Assembly (NCBI RefSeq): GCF_000499845.2
Contig: NC_023750.2
Span: 34,302,823 to 34,366,822 of the forward strand
Length of the DNA: 64,000 nt
Reading direction: 5' to 3'
Origin: Phaseolus vulgaris
Taxonomy: Eukaryota; Streptophyta; Magnoliopsida; Fabales; Fabaceae
Part shown: piece after piece, positions 15,355 through 28,390 of the stretch
Layout of the letters: each line of letters starts with the position of its first letter
Position numbering within the stretch: the first letter of the stretch is position 1
The notes under the pieces: generated by a model
What the model was told of the DNA's origin: nothing
The model's input: only the letters and a program-made list of their open reading frames with translations
Database searches by the model: none
Made by a program: the position numbers and the translations under genes

Positions 15355-15405
15355 CCCCTCTCTCAGTCTCTCTCTCTCTCTAGATTCTCTCTCTCTTACT
15401 CAAAT
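15355..15405. repeat. CT/GA microsatellite in the kinase 5' leader
   Basis: Runs of CT (GA on the transcribed strand) about 190-240 bp upstream of the kinase start codon. Long GA tracts in 5' leaders are frequent in plant housekeeping genes and can bind BPC/GAGA factors; that role is inferred here. Confidence 0.7.
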
Positions 15406-15419
15406 ACAGAACTTCCCAG

Positions 15420-16475
15420 GTGGTCTCTTCAGTTTATTTATGTTAATGAAAAAAATTTCTCAAATTTCTGTGGTCAAACCCAATCATTCCACCTTCAAAA
15501 TGTGTACCTCAGTCAAACGCGAAATCGTGGCCGTCAGTTAGTTATTGATGAAAGATGAACGGCAGTGATCTTCTGATTCGAGATAAAGTAAAGGTTGGGT
15601 TTGGTGGCTTGCGAATATGAAAATGCCCTTAGTTTTAATGTTTATTTACGAAAATGGGATCATAGGTTCGGTGCTTAAACGGAATATCCTGTGCCTCATA
15701 AACTGTGTTCAAATTCTAATATAAACCAATCAGATTTGGAGAATGCCTTAGGATAAGTGTGTTTAATTAGGGTAATAATAATGTGCTAAAGAAAACCACA
15801 TTTTTGGTAATAACCAGGAAGATAAAAAAAATAGATAAAAAGAAAAAAAAACCTACTTTCACTACAACTCTAATGTAGTAATTTATTTTCAGTTATTAAA
15901 TTTTTTAGTTAAATATTATATTGTTTAATCTATAATTTTGTATATTTTAAAATATAATTTATATAAATTTTTTATTTTAAAATATAATTTATATTTTAAA
16001 ATATAATTTATATTTTAAAATACAGAAATACTAAAACTGCAGTGAGCAAAATATAAAGTTCAATATTGTATTTAAACGTAACTCTTTTATGCATAACAAT
16101 ATAAGAAGATTTGCTAATATTTCTTCTAAAGATGTATTTGGATATACAAGTTAAAAGAAGTTTTAAGACTTTTTATATTGTAAATAAATAAAAAGTATAA
16201 AAAAAATAGATCCTAATATTAAATTTTAATTTAAGTTTTTTATTTTTAATAAAAATTATTTTATTATGTCATTTATTTTAACTTCAGAATTTTCATACAA
16301 AGTACAACATATTTTTGAACTGGATGTATGTTATGGCGAGAGTTCTTTTAAGAATTTTAGTAATGTGAGACATATGACTATGCTAAAAAACAACCATCAT
16401 CATATCTTTAACATTAATTACCCAGAAAAAAAGCCATAAGATGAATATGACAATTTCTCTACAATTGTTGTCTTG
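15420..16475. other. Intergenic, upstream of the kinase gene
   Basis: Contains the presumed promoter of the minus-strand kinase gene at its left end. Around 15930-16020 a TATATTTTAAAATATAATT palindromic unit is repeated about four times. Otherwise AT-rich without a gene. Confidence 0.5.
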
Positions 16476-16857
16476 TATTAAGAAGTGGACTTTAAACTTA
16501 ACTCAATCTCATAAAACCAGTTTATGAAGTGAGGTTTGCACTCACTTATATATTATGAAATGCTTTAATCTCTGGTGGATATGGAATATCCAACGCACAC
16601 TCCTTACGCTGAGAATGACAGCTAAAATAGACTTATGAGGTGAGGTGAAGTTTGGGTGGTCCACGGTCCAATAGTGGGGTGGTCTGATAAGTCCAACAAA
16701 CAATCGTTAGAATAGGCTCGAAATGACTTTGATATTAAGAAGTAAACTTTAAGCCTAACTCAAACTCATAAAACCGACTTATGAGGTGAGGTGAGGTTTG
16801 CATCCACTTATATACTATGAAATTTCTTAATCTCTAGTCGATGTGTGATCTCAAACA
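16476..16857 (-). mobile_element. TRIM-type miniature LTR retroelement, second copy (about 382 bp)
   Basis: Same family as 606-949. The 5' LTR is 16857-16733 (125 bp) and the 3' LTR is about 16595-16476, both with the AAGTGGACTTTAA and ATCCACTTATATACTATGAA type blocks. The core matches the other copies (AATAGGCTCGAAATGACTTT against ATAGGCTCGAGATGACTCT), but the primer site has lost its outer CCA, so this copy is decayed. The flanks TCTTG and TTTGT do not form a clean duplication. Confidence 0.75.
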
Positions 16858-17210
16858 TTTGTTATTAAATAATATTTCTATACTAGAGAAACATTGACTA
16901 ACTCCTACGACTATTTAAAAAGAAGTTAGAGTTTTTATGGAATAACTGATCTTTATAAGAAATCTATGAAAGATTTTGACATAATTGTCACTTATTTAAA
17001 TGAAAACTAAGGATTTTGTTGACGAAAAAAAATATAATAATATTTTTAATTAAAATATTAATTTATTGATATATAAAGTGAATGTTTGGCATAATGTATA
17101 GTGTTAACATATCATCACCTTTTCATTTGTCTTTTTCGCATTATTCAATCTTTGTCTTTCTCATTCACATGACCATTGATCACACTAATTTAGATCTTTC
17201 ATGGTGGAAT

Positions 17211-17381
17211 TGTTAGTTATAACAATCTAAACGGTTTTATTTGTATTCACTGTTGAACTGGGTAGTATTAATACCTAGTCTTTTCTATTCTAAATGTATG
17301 TTTAGTTAGTATTGAATAATAAAGCTCTCTCTTTTCTCTTAGTCTCTCCTCTAAATCTTTTGTTCTTCCTCTATTCTTTTA
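17211..17381 (+). mobile_element. Probable 5' LTR of the truncated copia element
   Basis: Starts TGTTAGTTATAAC and runs about 171 bp to the primer site TGGTATCTAGAGCC (17382-17395), an initiator-Met-type site with one extra base. The first gag codon follows at 17401. There is no second LTR copy because the element is cut at its 3' end, so the LTR limits are inferred from the TG start and the primer site. Confidence 0.5.
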
Positions 17382-17400
17382 TGGTATCTAGAGCCAAAAA

Positions 17401-19265
17401 ATGGCCTCATCATCCACCACTGAAACCAATCCTGAAATTTTTTCTTCCAAACCCGAAGCTCTTCTCCCTCATATATTTCATACCTCAATCCCTCTGAAAC
17501 TGGATCCAGACAATTTCCTAGTTTGGCGACAGCAAGTTAATGCCACCCTTCAAAGTCTTGATCTCCTTCATTTTCTGGATGGTTCTTGCATTCCACCGCG
17601 CTTCATCTTTGTCGAAGGAGACTCTTCTCCCGCCGTTAATTCCAAATATATCCAGTATGATCGTCAGAATCAGGCAATCTTGGCCTGGTTATTAGCATCT
17701 ATGACCGCAGGTATCCTAACTCAAATGGTTGGCATGGACTCCTCAAATGAAGTTTGGCACAAACTCTAGACCCATTATGCGTCTCAAACTTGTGCTCAAA
17801 TAAAGAAACACAAACAGCAGTTGCGTACACCCAAGAAGGATCAATCTATTTCTGCCTATCTTATTGACATCAAGAAAACTGTGGACCACTTGGCTGTTGT
17901 GGGTTGTCCCATCTCCACAGAAGATCACATTGAAGCTATTCTTGATGGGTTGTCCGATGAATATGATTCATTCATCACCTCTGTCACATCCCGTCTTGAC
18001 CCGTATGTGGTAGCATATATTGAAGCTCTGCTTCTTGCTCAAGAAAGTCGTATTGAAAAGGCAAAACAGTCTGTTGATCACATTTTGCAGGCCAATGTGT
18101 CTTCTGTTCCATCTTCTTTCTCTCCTTACAACTCCAGTTCTGCCAATCATCACCTTTCCTTCCACCCTTTTGGTCCTGGTAAACAACGGTTTTATTCTAA
18201 ACCACGTTTTTCAACATCCAAGAACTTCACTAAGATACCATCTAACTTGTCTTTGTCTCGGGTGCAATGTCAAATTTGTGGAAAATATGGACACACTACC
18301 CTTCATTGTTGGCATAGGTTTGATTCTTCCACTCCCTCTCAAGTTACTGCTAACACTGCTCATTTTTCTACATCTCTTAGTGATGATGAACCTTCGATCC
18401 TCGGAACCCCCAATACTCTACATGACCCTCTTCGGTATCCTGATAGTGATGCCTCCCATCATCTCACTGCTCACAATAACAATCTTTCAACCACAATCCC
18501 TTCATAGGTTCGAAAAAAGTTGTTGTAGGTAGTGGCTCACAACTCCCTATTACATTTATTGGCTCTGCCACTTATATTGATCTTAATACCCATAATACTT
18601 TTTCTTTACAACATCTTCTGCATGTTCCTACTATATCTAAAAATTTGTTGAGTGTTTCTAGGTTTGCACGTGATAATCACGTATTTTTTGAGTTCCATGC
18701 TAATGTTTGTCTTGTTAAACGTCAGGGAACCAACAAAATTATGCTTCAAGGCAAGCTTAAAGATGGTCTTTATATGTTTCCAAATCTTGTTCAAACTTCA
18801 CCTTATTCTGCATACACTACTGCTATTACCACTAGCTCTTCTACATATCATTTGTGGCACTCCCGGTTTGGGCAACCAAGAGTGATTCATCAAATTATGA
18901 AGATTTGTAATATACCTTTTACTGCTAAACGCGAATTCTGTGAATCTTGTGTTGTTGGCAAGTCCCATCAACTCCCTTTTACTGCTTCTTAAACTATATA
19001 CTCTAAACCTTTACAACTTGTTTTCATTGACATTTGGGGGTTGTCTGCTACCCCTGCCACTAATGGTGCTAGTTACTATATTTCTTTTGTGGATGCCTAC
19101 ACGAGATATGTTTGGTTCTATTTAATTCACACTAAATCATAGGCACTCACTGTTTTCAAAACCTTCAATTATATGTTGAAAAACAAACTGGTTTTCAACT
19201 TTTAAGCATTCAAACTGACAATGCAAAAGAGTTTCTATATTTTAAATCTTCCCTATTTCCTAAGG
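17401..19265 (+). pseudogene. Ty1/copia gag-protease-integrase, truncated and broken
   Basis: Reading frame of a plant Ty1/copia polyprotein. Gag of the UBN2/Retrotran_gag type covers 17401-18260, then a CCHC knuckle CQICGKYGHTTLHC at about 18268-18309, then the protease start with DSD in place of the expected D-S-G at about 18450. A GAG-pre-integrase segment (HLWHSRFGQP.. ending CESCVVGKSHQLPF, 18850-18980) and the first part of the integrase core (FIDIWG.., WFYL, then QTDNAKEF about 19213) follow. Breaks: stop codons at 17767-17769, 18505-18507 and 18990-18992, a frame change near 18500, and loss of everything after the integrase core. RT, RNase H and the 3' LTR are absent. It cannot move by itself. 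Confidence 0.85.
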
Positions 19266-21745
19266 TGTGAGTTATTACGGTTTGTAAGAACTTATTTATG
19301 GTGTATTGTCCAAGTCTCTCGGAATATAATAAGAAATTTTCGAATAATACCAAGAATATCAGCAAACAACTCTCTTAAAAAGTAAAAAACCTAGGATACC
19401 GATTTTTTTTTAAAATGAAGAAGTGAAAAGGAGAAAGAAAACGTGAATTTATGTTTTTAGAACAAGGTGGATGCGCATATTTATTGTGTAGAAGAGAAAC
19501 CAAACCAATGGAAAGAAGGAAGGAAAAAGATTCAATTTCCTATGCAACATTTTGAGATTCCCTTTAACAATTCCAAAACTGAACAAAAAATCACAAAAAA
19601 AAACACGGTCACTTCCATAAAGTTTTTTTTACACAATTTGTTATCCTTTTGCGATATCCTCATTGTTATATGAGGTCGAACCTTCCCAAAATTACTATCT
19701 GAAATTGAAGGTGATAATGGGTGACATAAATTTCATGGATAATGGATGAAATTACAAAATTAGTCTAACAAACTTCAAACATAAATTCGTTGTATTCTTT
19801 ATTTTTTTATTTTTATCTAATTTAAAATTTTGATTTTTCCAAATCTTTGTATGATTTGAAAAGTTGCTAATGTTATATTTTAAATTATTACATCAGGTTT
19901 GTGTTGTTTTAGATTAGGCACATTTTTTATTTAATTTTATCTAAACTTTTGATTTGGATTCTTCCTAATATTATATTATTTTGGTGGAATTGTTCTTTTT
20001 CTCCTTCATTCGTACCATTTTGCTTGCATATTCACTTGTTGCTCGTTAGTTTTTGCCAAAAAAATAATAATACTTTTTTATTTGTAAGCATGGACATTTA
20101 TTTAAGAACCATTGCTTAATTTTAAGCAACTTCTACGTCCACGACAACTAGTTCTAACAACGCACGATACTTATTTTTAAAGCACGACCTAATTGTAGTT
20201 GCTCTTAGTTTGATTTGATCTAAGAAAAATGTGAAGAAAGGTGGGAAAAAAAATACGTGGATGCATGAATATATATTTTTTTTGCATAAAAGTGTGAGAA
20301 AAAAATAAATAAAATTTGTTGTTTAAAATTGAGAATTACATTTTCCCCCTCTAGGTTTTGCTCACTCCTTGTTGATAAACCCTTTTATGTTTGAATTAGA
20401 TAATAAAGAATGATAGAAAAAAAAGTTGTTTAAATTATGTAAAAAATTGAAAATGAGTAGAAAATGAAATATTTTTATTAATAAATGTATTTTCTTTTAT
20501 TTATTATTTTAACATATGGTTTTAATTATTATTATTATTATTTTAACAAAAAATTAATTATGGATATAAATATGTATAAATATTATTAAAATATTTATGA
20601 GATAATTGAATATATTGATTTTGAATGTGTTTCTTGTGATTGCTATAGGTAAAGATACAATGTATATTTCTTAAAAATATAATAATAAGAAGTAAGATAA
20701 ATATTTTATTATTAATATTTCACATCAAATTAATTTATTTTTTTTGCACTTTGAAATTTCTTTTTCCAATTATACCGACTTTTAATTTTGCTTTCAAATT
20801 CCAACATACTTAGACAAAAAAATGATTTGATATAATGATTTTTTAAATAGAAATTAAATTTAAAATGTTTAAATTTATGAAAATATTAAAATAATATTCA
20901 ATCTCTCTTTATTGTTCTTTATTTTCTGTCATCAATACTCAGATTTTTTTTAATTTGCATTAGGTATTAAAATATATTTATATATTAACTTTTTATTTCA
21001 AAACCGAGAGATTTTATGCCAAAAAATAATACATCAAATAATGAATATTCTCTTAATTATTTAAAACAAAAACATTCTTTTATAATTTACTTATTCCAAT
21101 TGTGCCAAGAATTCCAAGTCTTCCTTTGAAATTCTCATTCAATGATAGCTTCTCTTTCTTTTTTTTTTTTTTCTTATCTTTATTCTTCATTCAAAGTCAC
21201 TGACCCCATACTTATATTGTTTTGGTCAGTGGTCAATGATGACTCCATTTGAGTCTGTGTATCACAAAATTATTGGGTCTTTCTGACATGAAAAAGAGGG
21301 GATTTTTTTTGGACCCATATAATTTTTTTCATATTTATGGATATATAAAAATATTACTTTGAAAAAATATCTTCTAAATTATATAATTTAAAATTTATTT
21401 ATTTAATATAAAATAAAAATTAGATTCTAAATTTTTTGAAATTTTTTTTTGTATAAAAAAGGTTTTTAGATTGTGTAATATTAAATTTTCACATAAATTT
21501 TATTTTAAAATTGTACAATTTCAAAGTTATTTTTTCATAAAAAAATACTCCCAATCAATTCATAACATAATAGATAGACAAGGATGTCTTTTAACTACTT
21601 TTATAGGATGTACATGAAAATTATGGGCTGCATAAAGAAATGGCCAACAAAAGATTGTAGCCCACAAATTACAATCAAATTTAGCCCAAATTATTCATGA
21701 ATGGAGCCAACAATTGGATCTTTCTTAAGCCTGTTCATTATGGGG
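19266..21745. other. Intergenic, no gene recognised
   Basis: About 2.5 kb of very AT-rich DNA after the copia truncation point. Only short open frames, none with a recognisable product. A pyrimidine-rich run lies at 21150-21180. No repeat of a recognised family. Confidence 0.5.
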
Positions 21746-21749
21746 CAAT

Positions 21750-22080
21750 TGCTTCCTGCACCATATCACTGCACCCAATCACAGGAGAAAAATCGAAAAT
21801 ACCCTTAAAAAAATGAGGTGCATATAAAATTGCATTCCGACCCCCTTTTCCAGAACACAAAAATCTCTTCCGGATAAATTTTTCCGCAATGTATTATTTT
21901 CAGTTCTGGATTTTTTTATCCAGAATAGGATTTTAATTTTTTTTCTGGATTTTTATATCCGAAACATAAAAATCTCTTCCAAATTTATTTTTCCAGAATG
22001 CATTATTTTTAATTTCGGATTTTCATTTCCGGAATAAAGGGTATTTTTGGAATTTTTGAAATTATGTTGGGTGCAGGTTC
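21750..22080. repeat. Possible MITE with inverted CTGCACCCAA ends
   Basis: The left side carries CTGCACCCAATC then AAAAATCGAAAATACCCTT; the right side carries the inverse (AAGGGTATTTTTGGAATTTTT then TTGGGTGCAGG). Between them TTTCCAGAA/TTCCGGA motifs alternate. The layout suggests a small DNA transposon of about 330 bp. Exact ends and a target duplication were not resolved. Confidence 0.45.
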
Positions 22081-24128
22081 AAAAGTGTTGGGTTCGATTA
22101 CATTCTCTGGTCCAACACAAAAATCAAACAGAAGCCCAAGCAACTGATTTAAAAGAATAAATGAAAATGATTTTTTTTTTTGTAGAAAACCATAAGGGGT
22201 CAATGTAAGCCAAGTATGATTACCATGAAATGAAAAAAAAAATAACTGGTTTCAGGTGATTATATAAAACATTTTCAGTTATTTCTAGAAGAAAATAAAA
22301 AAATGTTTTTTTTATAAAGATATTAACTTATTTTGAAACTCTTCCATAATCTAAAATCAAAATTTCAATTTATATACAAACAAAAAGCAAGATTCAAATA
22401 AAAATAAATAAAATGTATGAATATGTCTTGAAACAAGCCGTTTGCAATGATTGTAATGACTTGCAACCTTCTTAGGTGGGATCTTTAATATTTTACTAAA
22501 AATGTAGAGAGTGGGTAATTTTCAAGGAAGAAAAAGAAGAATGCTTTTACTTCAAGTGTCTATCTTGTTTTTACTTATGTTTCTTACCAGGGTGTGTGCC
22601 AGCTTTTAAAAACTACAAATTTTGCTACCATTAATTAATGTGTTTGAGAGGTAAAAACATTTCAAATAGTATACAAGTAAACATAAATCTTATCTTATCT
22701 TATAAACTATTGAATTTGGGTTAATTAAGTTGAAGTTTAGGAACAAAATTGTGTTTGATTAAGGAATATATTATTTAAAAGTGTTGCTTACTTAATCCAA
22801 AATATCTTTTAACAACTTTTTCCTTAAATTTGAGAATCAAACTCTAACTGCATGCCTTTAACAAAGTTATAAATGTTATATTAAGTAACTTAGTACAAGG
22901 CATTGTATTTTGTTGATAGAGAAAATTTAAACTAGAAATACTTATCAATATAAAAAATTAAACTTTACTCTCTTTTCTTATTGGAAGAAACTTTCTAACA
23001 TTCCTTAAGTCCCAAGACAACAAGCATGATCTCAATTACTGAAACTTTTGGGACAATTCCTTTTCCCATGTTTTTCTACTCCAAGAATATTTAGTGTTTT
23101 CCTTATGTTTATTGAAAGTATGGAGAAAAATATATGGTCCATAAGGCATGCAAGGAAGCAGCTATTGCAATAGCTAAGCCACTTGATTTTGTGGTATAGT
23201 GATCTTGGATTCCTAAATCTAAAGAAACACATAGCCAAGTTCTTAAAGATGAAGTAAGGGCATTGTTAGTAAAATGTTAAAGAAGAGTTTTATTTGTGTG
23301 TGTTTGGATTACTTAGAATAATGAATGGAGCACCTAAAAGGGCATGATAATTAATGGGTAAAGCTTTCAAGTGGGGTTTTTAGGACAATCCCATCAAAGT
23401 CACCTCATAGTGATCACATTGACATTTTGCAATAGGGTTTTGAAGATAGGAGGAGCTAATAATGTCTAAGTTGTAGTTTTCTAATCCCATCTAATACCTC
23501 CAAATGTTGCCACCATTGTCTTAACATAGTGTTTGAAGGGTGTGGGGAATGGTAGGACCCATGAGCATGTGTTAGAAAGAACATCATAACAGAAGGAAAA
23601 GAGGAGTTTGGGATTACACAAGAATGACAAAGAAAGGGTGGTGAGGTAGATGATCCAATATAGGAAGAAAGAGGCCCATAAGATAATGTCCTAAAGCCAG
23701 CAAAACTAAAAGGGCCAACTGCCATTCCCTCTTTCTGATACCCTTTCATTTTCTTGACTTTATTACCTTCGTCCACACCTACTACTATTGGGATTTCATG
23801 GATCACACCTCACGTGTATGCATCCCCCTTCTTTATGCATATATTCTTACAATCACAATAATAATCATCATCATGTGCATGCATCAAAATTAAAAGCAGA
23901 AAATGTGATTCATGGCAAAAGGGTCGTGAGCTATATATACATATATATATATATGACCTAAGTTCAATCAAGTGTTGGATTGAGCTATAAGTTCCAAAGT
24001 GGGGTCCTTTTTATTATGTATATGTGCTAATGAATGAAAGGTAGGAAAATAGAGAAATGATATATTAACAAAAATTTCAGTGTAGAATTTCTTATTGGTA
24101 ATATAAAGACAAGATATTTTTGTCATTT
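22081..24128. other. Intergenic, no gene recognised
   Basis: Somewhat less AT-rich between about 22980 and 23830. It includes a 116-codon open frame at 23456-23806 (-) with no recognisable domain and no splice partner. An (AT)n stretch lies at 23932-23955. A transcribed non-coding or lineage-specific gene here cannot be excluded. Confidence 0.4.
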
Positions 24129-24542
24129 CACTGTAAGAAAATAATGAAATAAACCAGTTTTAGAAAAAAAAAAATTAGTTATTATATTGATTAAATTAAA
24201 AAAAATAATTAGTTACTATATTGACTAAATTAGAAATCATTTTAAAGACTAAAAAGATTTTTGGTTTCTAAATTAGTTTATATTATTGTTAAATGATTTC
24301 TAAATTGGTATCTAATTAGTAACCAAGGCTTTAATTACTAATTATTTAGATTCCAAATTTGGTAGCAAAAACCTTGGTTGCTAATTAGATACACCAATTT
24401 AGAAACCATTTAACAATAATAAAAACTAATTTAGAAATCATTTTTTTTAGTCTCTAAAATGGTTTCTACTTTAATCATTATAGCAACTAATTATTTTTTG
24501 TCTCTAAAATTAGTTTCTATTTTATGATTTTCTTTTGTAGTG
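24129..24542. mobile_element. Palindromic MITE-like element, CACTACAAGAAAATC family, copy 1
   Basis: About 414 bp, starting CACTGTAAGAAAATAATG and ending GATTTTCTTTTGTAGTG. The element is almost one long palindrome: the left half TAATTAGTTACTATATTGAC and GTTTCTAAATTAG motifs recur inverted on the right, around a centre near 24345. Ends of CACTACAAGAAAA type point to the CACTA superfamily, but no transposase is present and a 3-bp duplication is not clear. The same family occurs at least ten more times in the window. Confidence 0.7.
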
Positions 24543-25190
24543 TTTTATGTAAAAATTGAAATTTTAGATAGAAAAATGAGGTTGTATTGTCAATTGTGAC
24601 TTTGAGCATGCATGTATATGAGGCATAGATTTTTTGTTTGTTATTATTAGTGGTACTAGATGTATATTTTAAAATGGGTGAGATTGTATATATGTATGTG
24701 TTGTGAGAGATGGTGGGTAAAGTTGGTTGAATTGAAGCTTGATGGGGAGAGGCATAGAATAAAATGTGTTTAAAGTGAAAAAAGAGCATATCTCTAGGGC
24801 TTTGTTGGAGAGGTGGAGAAGGGAGGGCCCAAAGCTGTAGAATTGGGAGTCTGGGATTGTGGTGAAATGTCTACAATAATATTGGCAACGTGCATGAAGT
24901 CCATGCCATTGATTCAGTGGTAACATGCACCTTTGTCAATTGAAAGCAATTGAAACCTGAATGAGTAGGTGCACCAGAAGTGGCCAAAACACCTTTTTAC
25001 CCACACATTCATGCTCACTGTTAAGATACACACTCATATCCATTATTCCACATTATTGCCAAATATCAAGTGTTCTTATCACTACAGATGGGACATATCA
25101 ATTTCTTCACACCATCACTCACTTTCCAACTTACCATATCATCCTAATCTTCCAAACTTCACACTGTTTTTTCAACAGTAACAAACTCAT
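24543..25190. other. Segment between two palindromic elements
   Basis: About 650 bp flanked by two copies of the same palindromic family. It has a less AT-rich part (about 24780-25010) with no recognised gene; open frames here are short and overlapping. Confidence 0.4.
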
Positions 25191-25598
25191 CACTAAAAAA
25201 AATCACGAAATAGAAATTAATTTTGAGAAACAAAAAATAATTAGTTGCTATAGTGACCAAATTAGATATCATTTTATATACTAAAAAATTTTTAATTTCT
25301 AAATTAGTTTCTATTATTGTTAAATAGTTTTTAAATTGGTGTCTAATTAATTAGCAATCAAGATTTTTGCTACCAATTATTTAGATTCTAAATTTGGTAG
25401 CAAAATCATTGGTTGCCAATTAGACACCAACTTAATAATCATTTAATAGTAATAAAAACTAACTTAAAAACAAAAAAATGTGTAGTCTCTAAAATGGTCT
25501 CTAATTTAGTCACTATAATAACTAATTATTTTTTGTTTTTAAAAATTGGTTTCTATTTTATGATTTTATTTTATGATTTTAGTTTTGTATTTTGTGAG
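25191..25598. mobile_element. Palindromic MITE-like element, copy 2
   Basis: Starts CACTAAAAAAAATCACG and shares the GAAATAGAAATTAATTTTGA and AATAATTAGTTGCTATAGTG blocks with copy 1, followed by their inverse in the right half. The right end is degraded and extended by a duplicated TTTTATGATTTTA, so the terminal GTAGTG is lost. Confidence 0.65.
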
Positions 25599-26870
25599 AA
25601 TATTTCTTATAAAAGTATGAGATCAACATGCATCCATTGTGAAATGGGAATAGTGAATTGGATTTTATATTTCTGAAAACTCTTGTTTGCTTTGGGAAGA
25701 AAATGACTATCTATATTAATGCAATATTTAAACTTTTATGTGACATTAATGGAGGAAGATAAATTACACGTGTGTAGTCTACATCATATTGAAATCTATT
25801 AAATTAGGATAGCATTTCATTCAAATATTTAAAGTAATTATATGTAGTTAAGATAGAAGTGCAAAATTTTCTCTCTCCTTATTTATGTTAGAACCAGTTC
25901 GTATTATTGGATCCTCTATGTTAATTTTATGTACACTTCCTTTGTAATTATTATTATAACTATATGGTATCATTAAGCAACATTTGTCAACCTTAGTTAT
26001 AAGAGTAGTAAAACAGAGGTGTCATAATTGATTATATTCCTTAAAATCATTTCAAAATTAAAAAACGAAATAATTATTTTGTTTTCAATGTGAAATTAGA
26101 ATAAATTATGGAAGAAGTAAATACAATATAAATTATAATTTAAACTAGGTCAATCCAATAAAAACTAATGATGATGATGTGTATGAATATAAAAGGGTTT
26201 TATTAATGCAAACGAGAATAATGAGATTGAATCGTTTTTATGTTATCTTTTTGAGAGTTTGACTTTATAAAAGTTCTTGTGCTTTACTTTTTTTCTTTAT
26301 TTAGTTTTTTCATTTTCTTAAAACTCATTGTAGTCATTTACGTTACTCATGAAAGTTTAAAATAGATACTATCATATCATATCATATATTTTACATTCCC
26401 ATTTTTACATCATTTCACATTATTTTTAAGTGCACCATACTTTTTAAATTAAATCCATCATAGTCAAATATTTAATTAAGTAATAAAACAAAATGTACTT
26501 AATTTTTTTTAATATAAATAAAATTTGGTGTATTATCTCAATTTATAAAAAATTAATGAATCTTTCTACGTTATTCAATTACACAATTCAAAATTTAATA
26601 AAATGATTAACAACATTTAAGAAAATATCTTCTATTTTTTTCAAACCAAATATAAAAAAAATCAATTCATCCATATAATTACATTCATAATATATAATAT
26701 AGAAGTGATATCAAACTCAATATCAATATTACTATGATGGGTGAATTGTTTAAACAAGAGGGAAGTGAATTGTTTATGAAAGATTTTCGCAAATATTAAA
26801 GGTAGATTGATAGACAATGAGAAATTAATCAATTAGAAATCACTTCAGTCAAGTTCAAAACTGTTTTTAA
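25599..26870. other. Intergenic, no gene recognised
   Basis: AT-rich, with only short chance frames. A four-fold CATAT(C) run lies at 26368-26388. Nothing else notable. Confidence 0.5.
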
Positions 26871-27720
26871 TGTGATTGCAGAAAATCGACTGGTTGTTTT
26901 TGCGAAACAATCGGTTGTTTATACTAGCAGTATTAAAAAACAAAGCAAAAACAATTTCAAAAGAGAGAAAAGATAGAGAAATTAACACAGAGAGTTTTAT
27001 ACTGGTTCACTCTTTACCAAAAGCTACATCGAATCCTCAGCAACCACTGAGAATTCACCAAGCAATAAAAAAAAACCTTGATTACACACACAACACACCA
27101 AAGTGGTGATCTTGAACCCTTCAAGAACACACACCACCTTTGACAAATACACCACAGATTTCAGAACAACCTCTGAATCTGCACAACAACAATTCTCACA
27201 GAAATACATTAGTCAAGAGAGAAGGAATGGAGTACACCTAGGTACAATCACAAATTAAATCAAAGTTAATACATCACAATCCTATTTCACTCTTAGAAAA
27301 GATCCAAAGCTTTTAGCAATCTTGGAAGAACTATTTTGAATGATTTCTCTTGAATTCATTAAGACCAAAAGCGTAAAAAAGCTTATTTAAACTCCAATCA
27401 ATTGGTCAAAGCATTTAATGCAAGAGCCAAAATAGTTTAAATCATTTAGAATAGATTAAAGTCATTTAACATAATTTTGTTAAGGTTTTCAGAAAATCAA
27501 TCGATTGAAAACACGAATCAATCGATTGAAGTGGTTTGACAACAAAGTCAACCAAAGTCAAGCTTTTTCAAATCCTTTTCAAAATACACTAAGTGTAAAA
27601 CAACCGGTTGAATCGAACTTTCAAGAGGTTGATTTTTCACTTTCCTTTGAAAACACATCTTTTTCAAAAGGATTAAAGTCAAATAACCTTGGATCATCAA
27701 TTAAAGTGTATTAACAAATT
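26871..27720 (+). repeat. Probable LTR-retroelement non-coding segment with CGATTG motifs
   Basis: Dense in motifs such as AAATCGACTGG, AACAATCGGTTG, ATCAATCGATTGAA (twice, about 27498 and 27520) and CAACCGGTTGAA, together with an A/C-rich stretch (27030-27200) ending in the CACAGAAATACA region. I associate this style with non-coding or LTR parts of large legume copia-type elements, but I see no matching coding domain or LTR partner, so the family is uncertain. Confidence 0.35.
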
Positions 27721-27839
27721 CAACTACTTTAGACACACACACAACCAACAACAAAGATCTTCATGCATTCCACTTGGATTTGGAGATATTAAAGCACCTT
27801 GTTTAACACAATGTAAACTCTGATAAGATGGATCAACCG

Positions 27840-28390
27840 ATCCTAGCGAACACTTCGAATTCTATACGATACAGTTGAGTTTATACATTGTCGACGACAT
27901 AGTAATGTGTAAACTCTTCCCAATATCCCTAAAGGTAGGAACCCTCAATTGGTTTATCTGACTCCCCCTTTGTCAAACCAAGTTTGGAACATAATTCGCA
28001 ACAAGTTGACTTCACCACCTCATCTCAATAGCCCTTGCAAATATTCACCAAGAGAAGGGAGAGTCGTTGTGTTCATTCATGGAAAGGTCCGGGAAGATAA
28101 CTTTAACTATCTGAAACCTTAATCCCAAAATGGCCATGCACCACATCGTAACTACCCTAAGGCTTGGACCTTTTGTCGATAGCCTATGGAAGAAGTCAGC
28201 CAACGACCTGGACAAGCTACAAAAGAGGGCTACAAAATTCATCCAGTTGGAAGAGTTACGTGAGTTTAGAAACAATGCTCAGATTGATATGGACTCAAAC
28301 AAGAAAGAGACTGAGAAGTAAGGTTGACATCAAAGTTATAACAAGAGAGAAAATTAGGAGACGAAAAGAGAAAAGGAGGAAGTCAAGAAG
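27840..28390 (+). pseudogene. Gypsy (Tat/Ogre-like) gag relic
   Basis: Conceptual translation across several frame breaks gives gypsy capsid segments in order: a CKLFPISLKG part (about 27905-27945), QEKGESLCSFMER (28050-28085), then AMHHIVTTLRLGPFVDSL (28133-28187) and a DLDKLQKRATKFIQLEELREF tail (28207-28271). Frames shift at least twice, near 28087 and 28105. It is a dead relic. The following sequence jumps straight to the integrase C-terminus, so protease, RT, RNase H and most of the integrase are gone. Confidence 0.7.

Noticed and set aside
23456..23806. 116-codon frame on the minus strand as a gene
   Set aside because: No recognised domain, no splice partner and no promoter evidence; listed only as an unexplained island.
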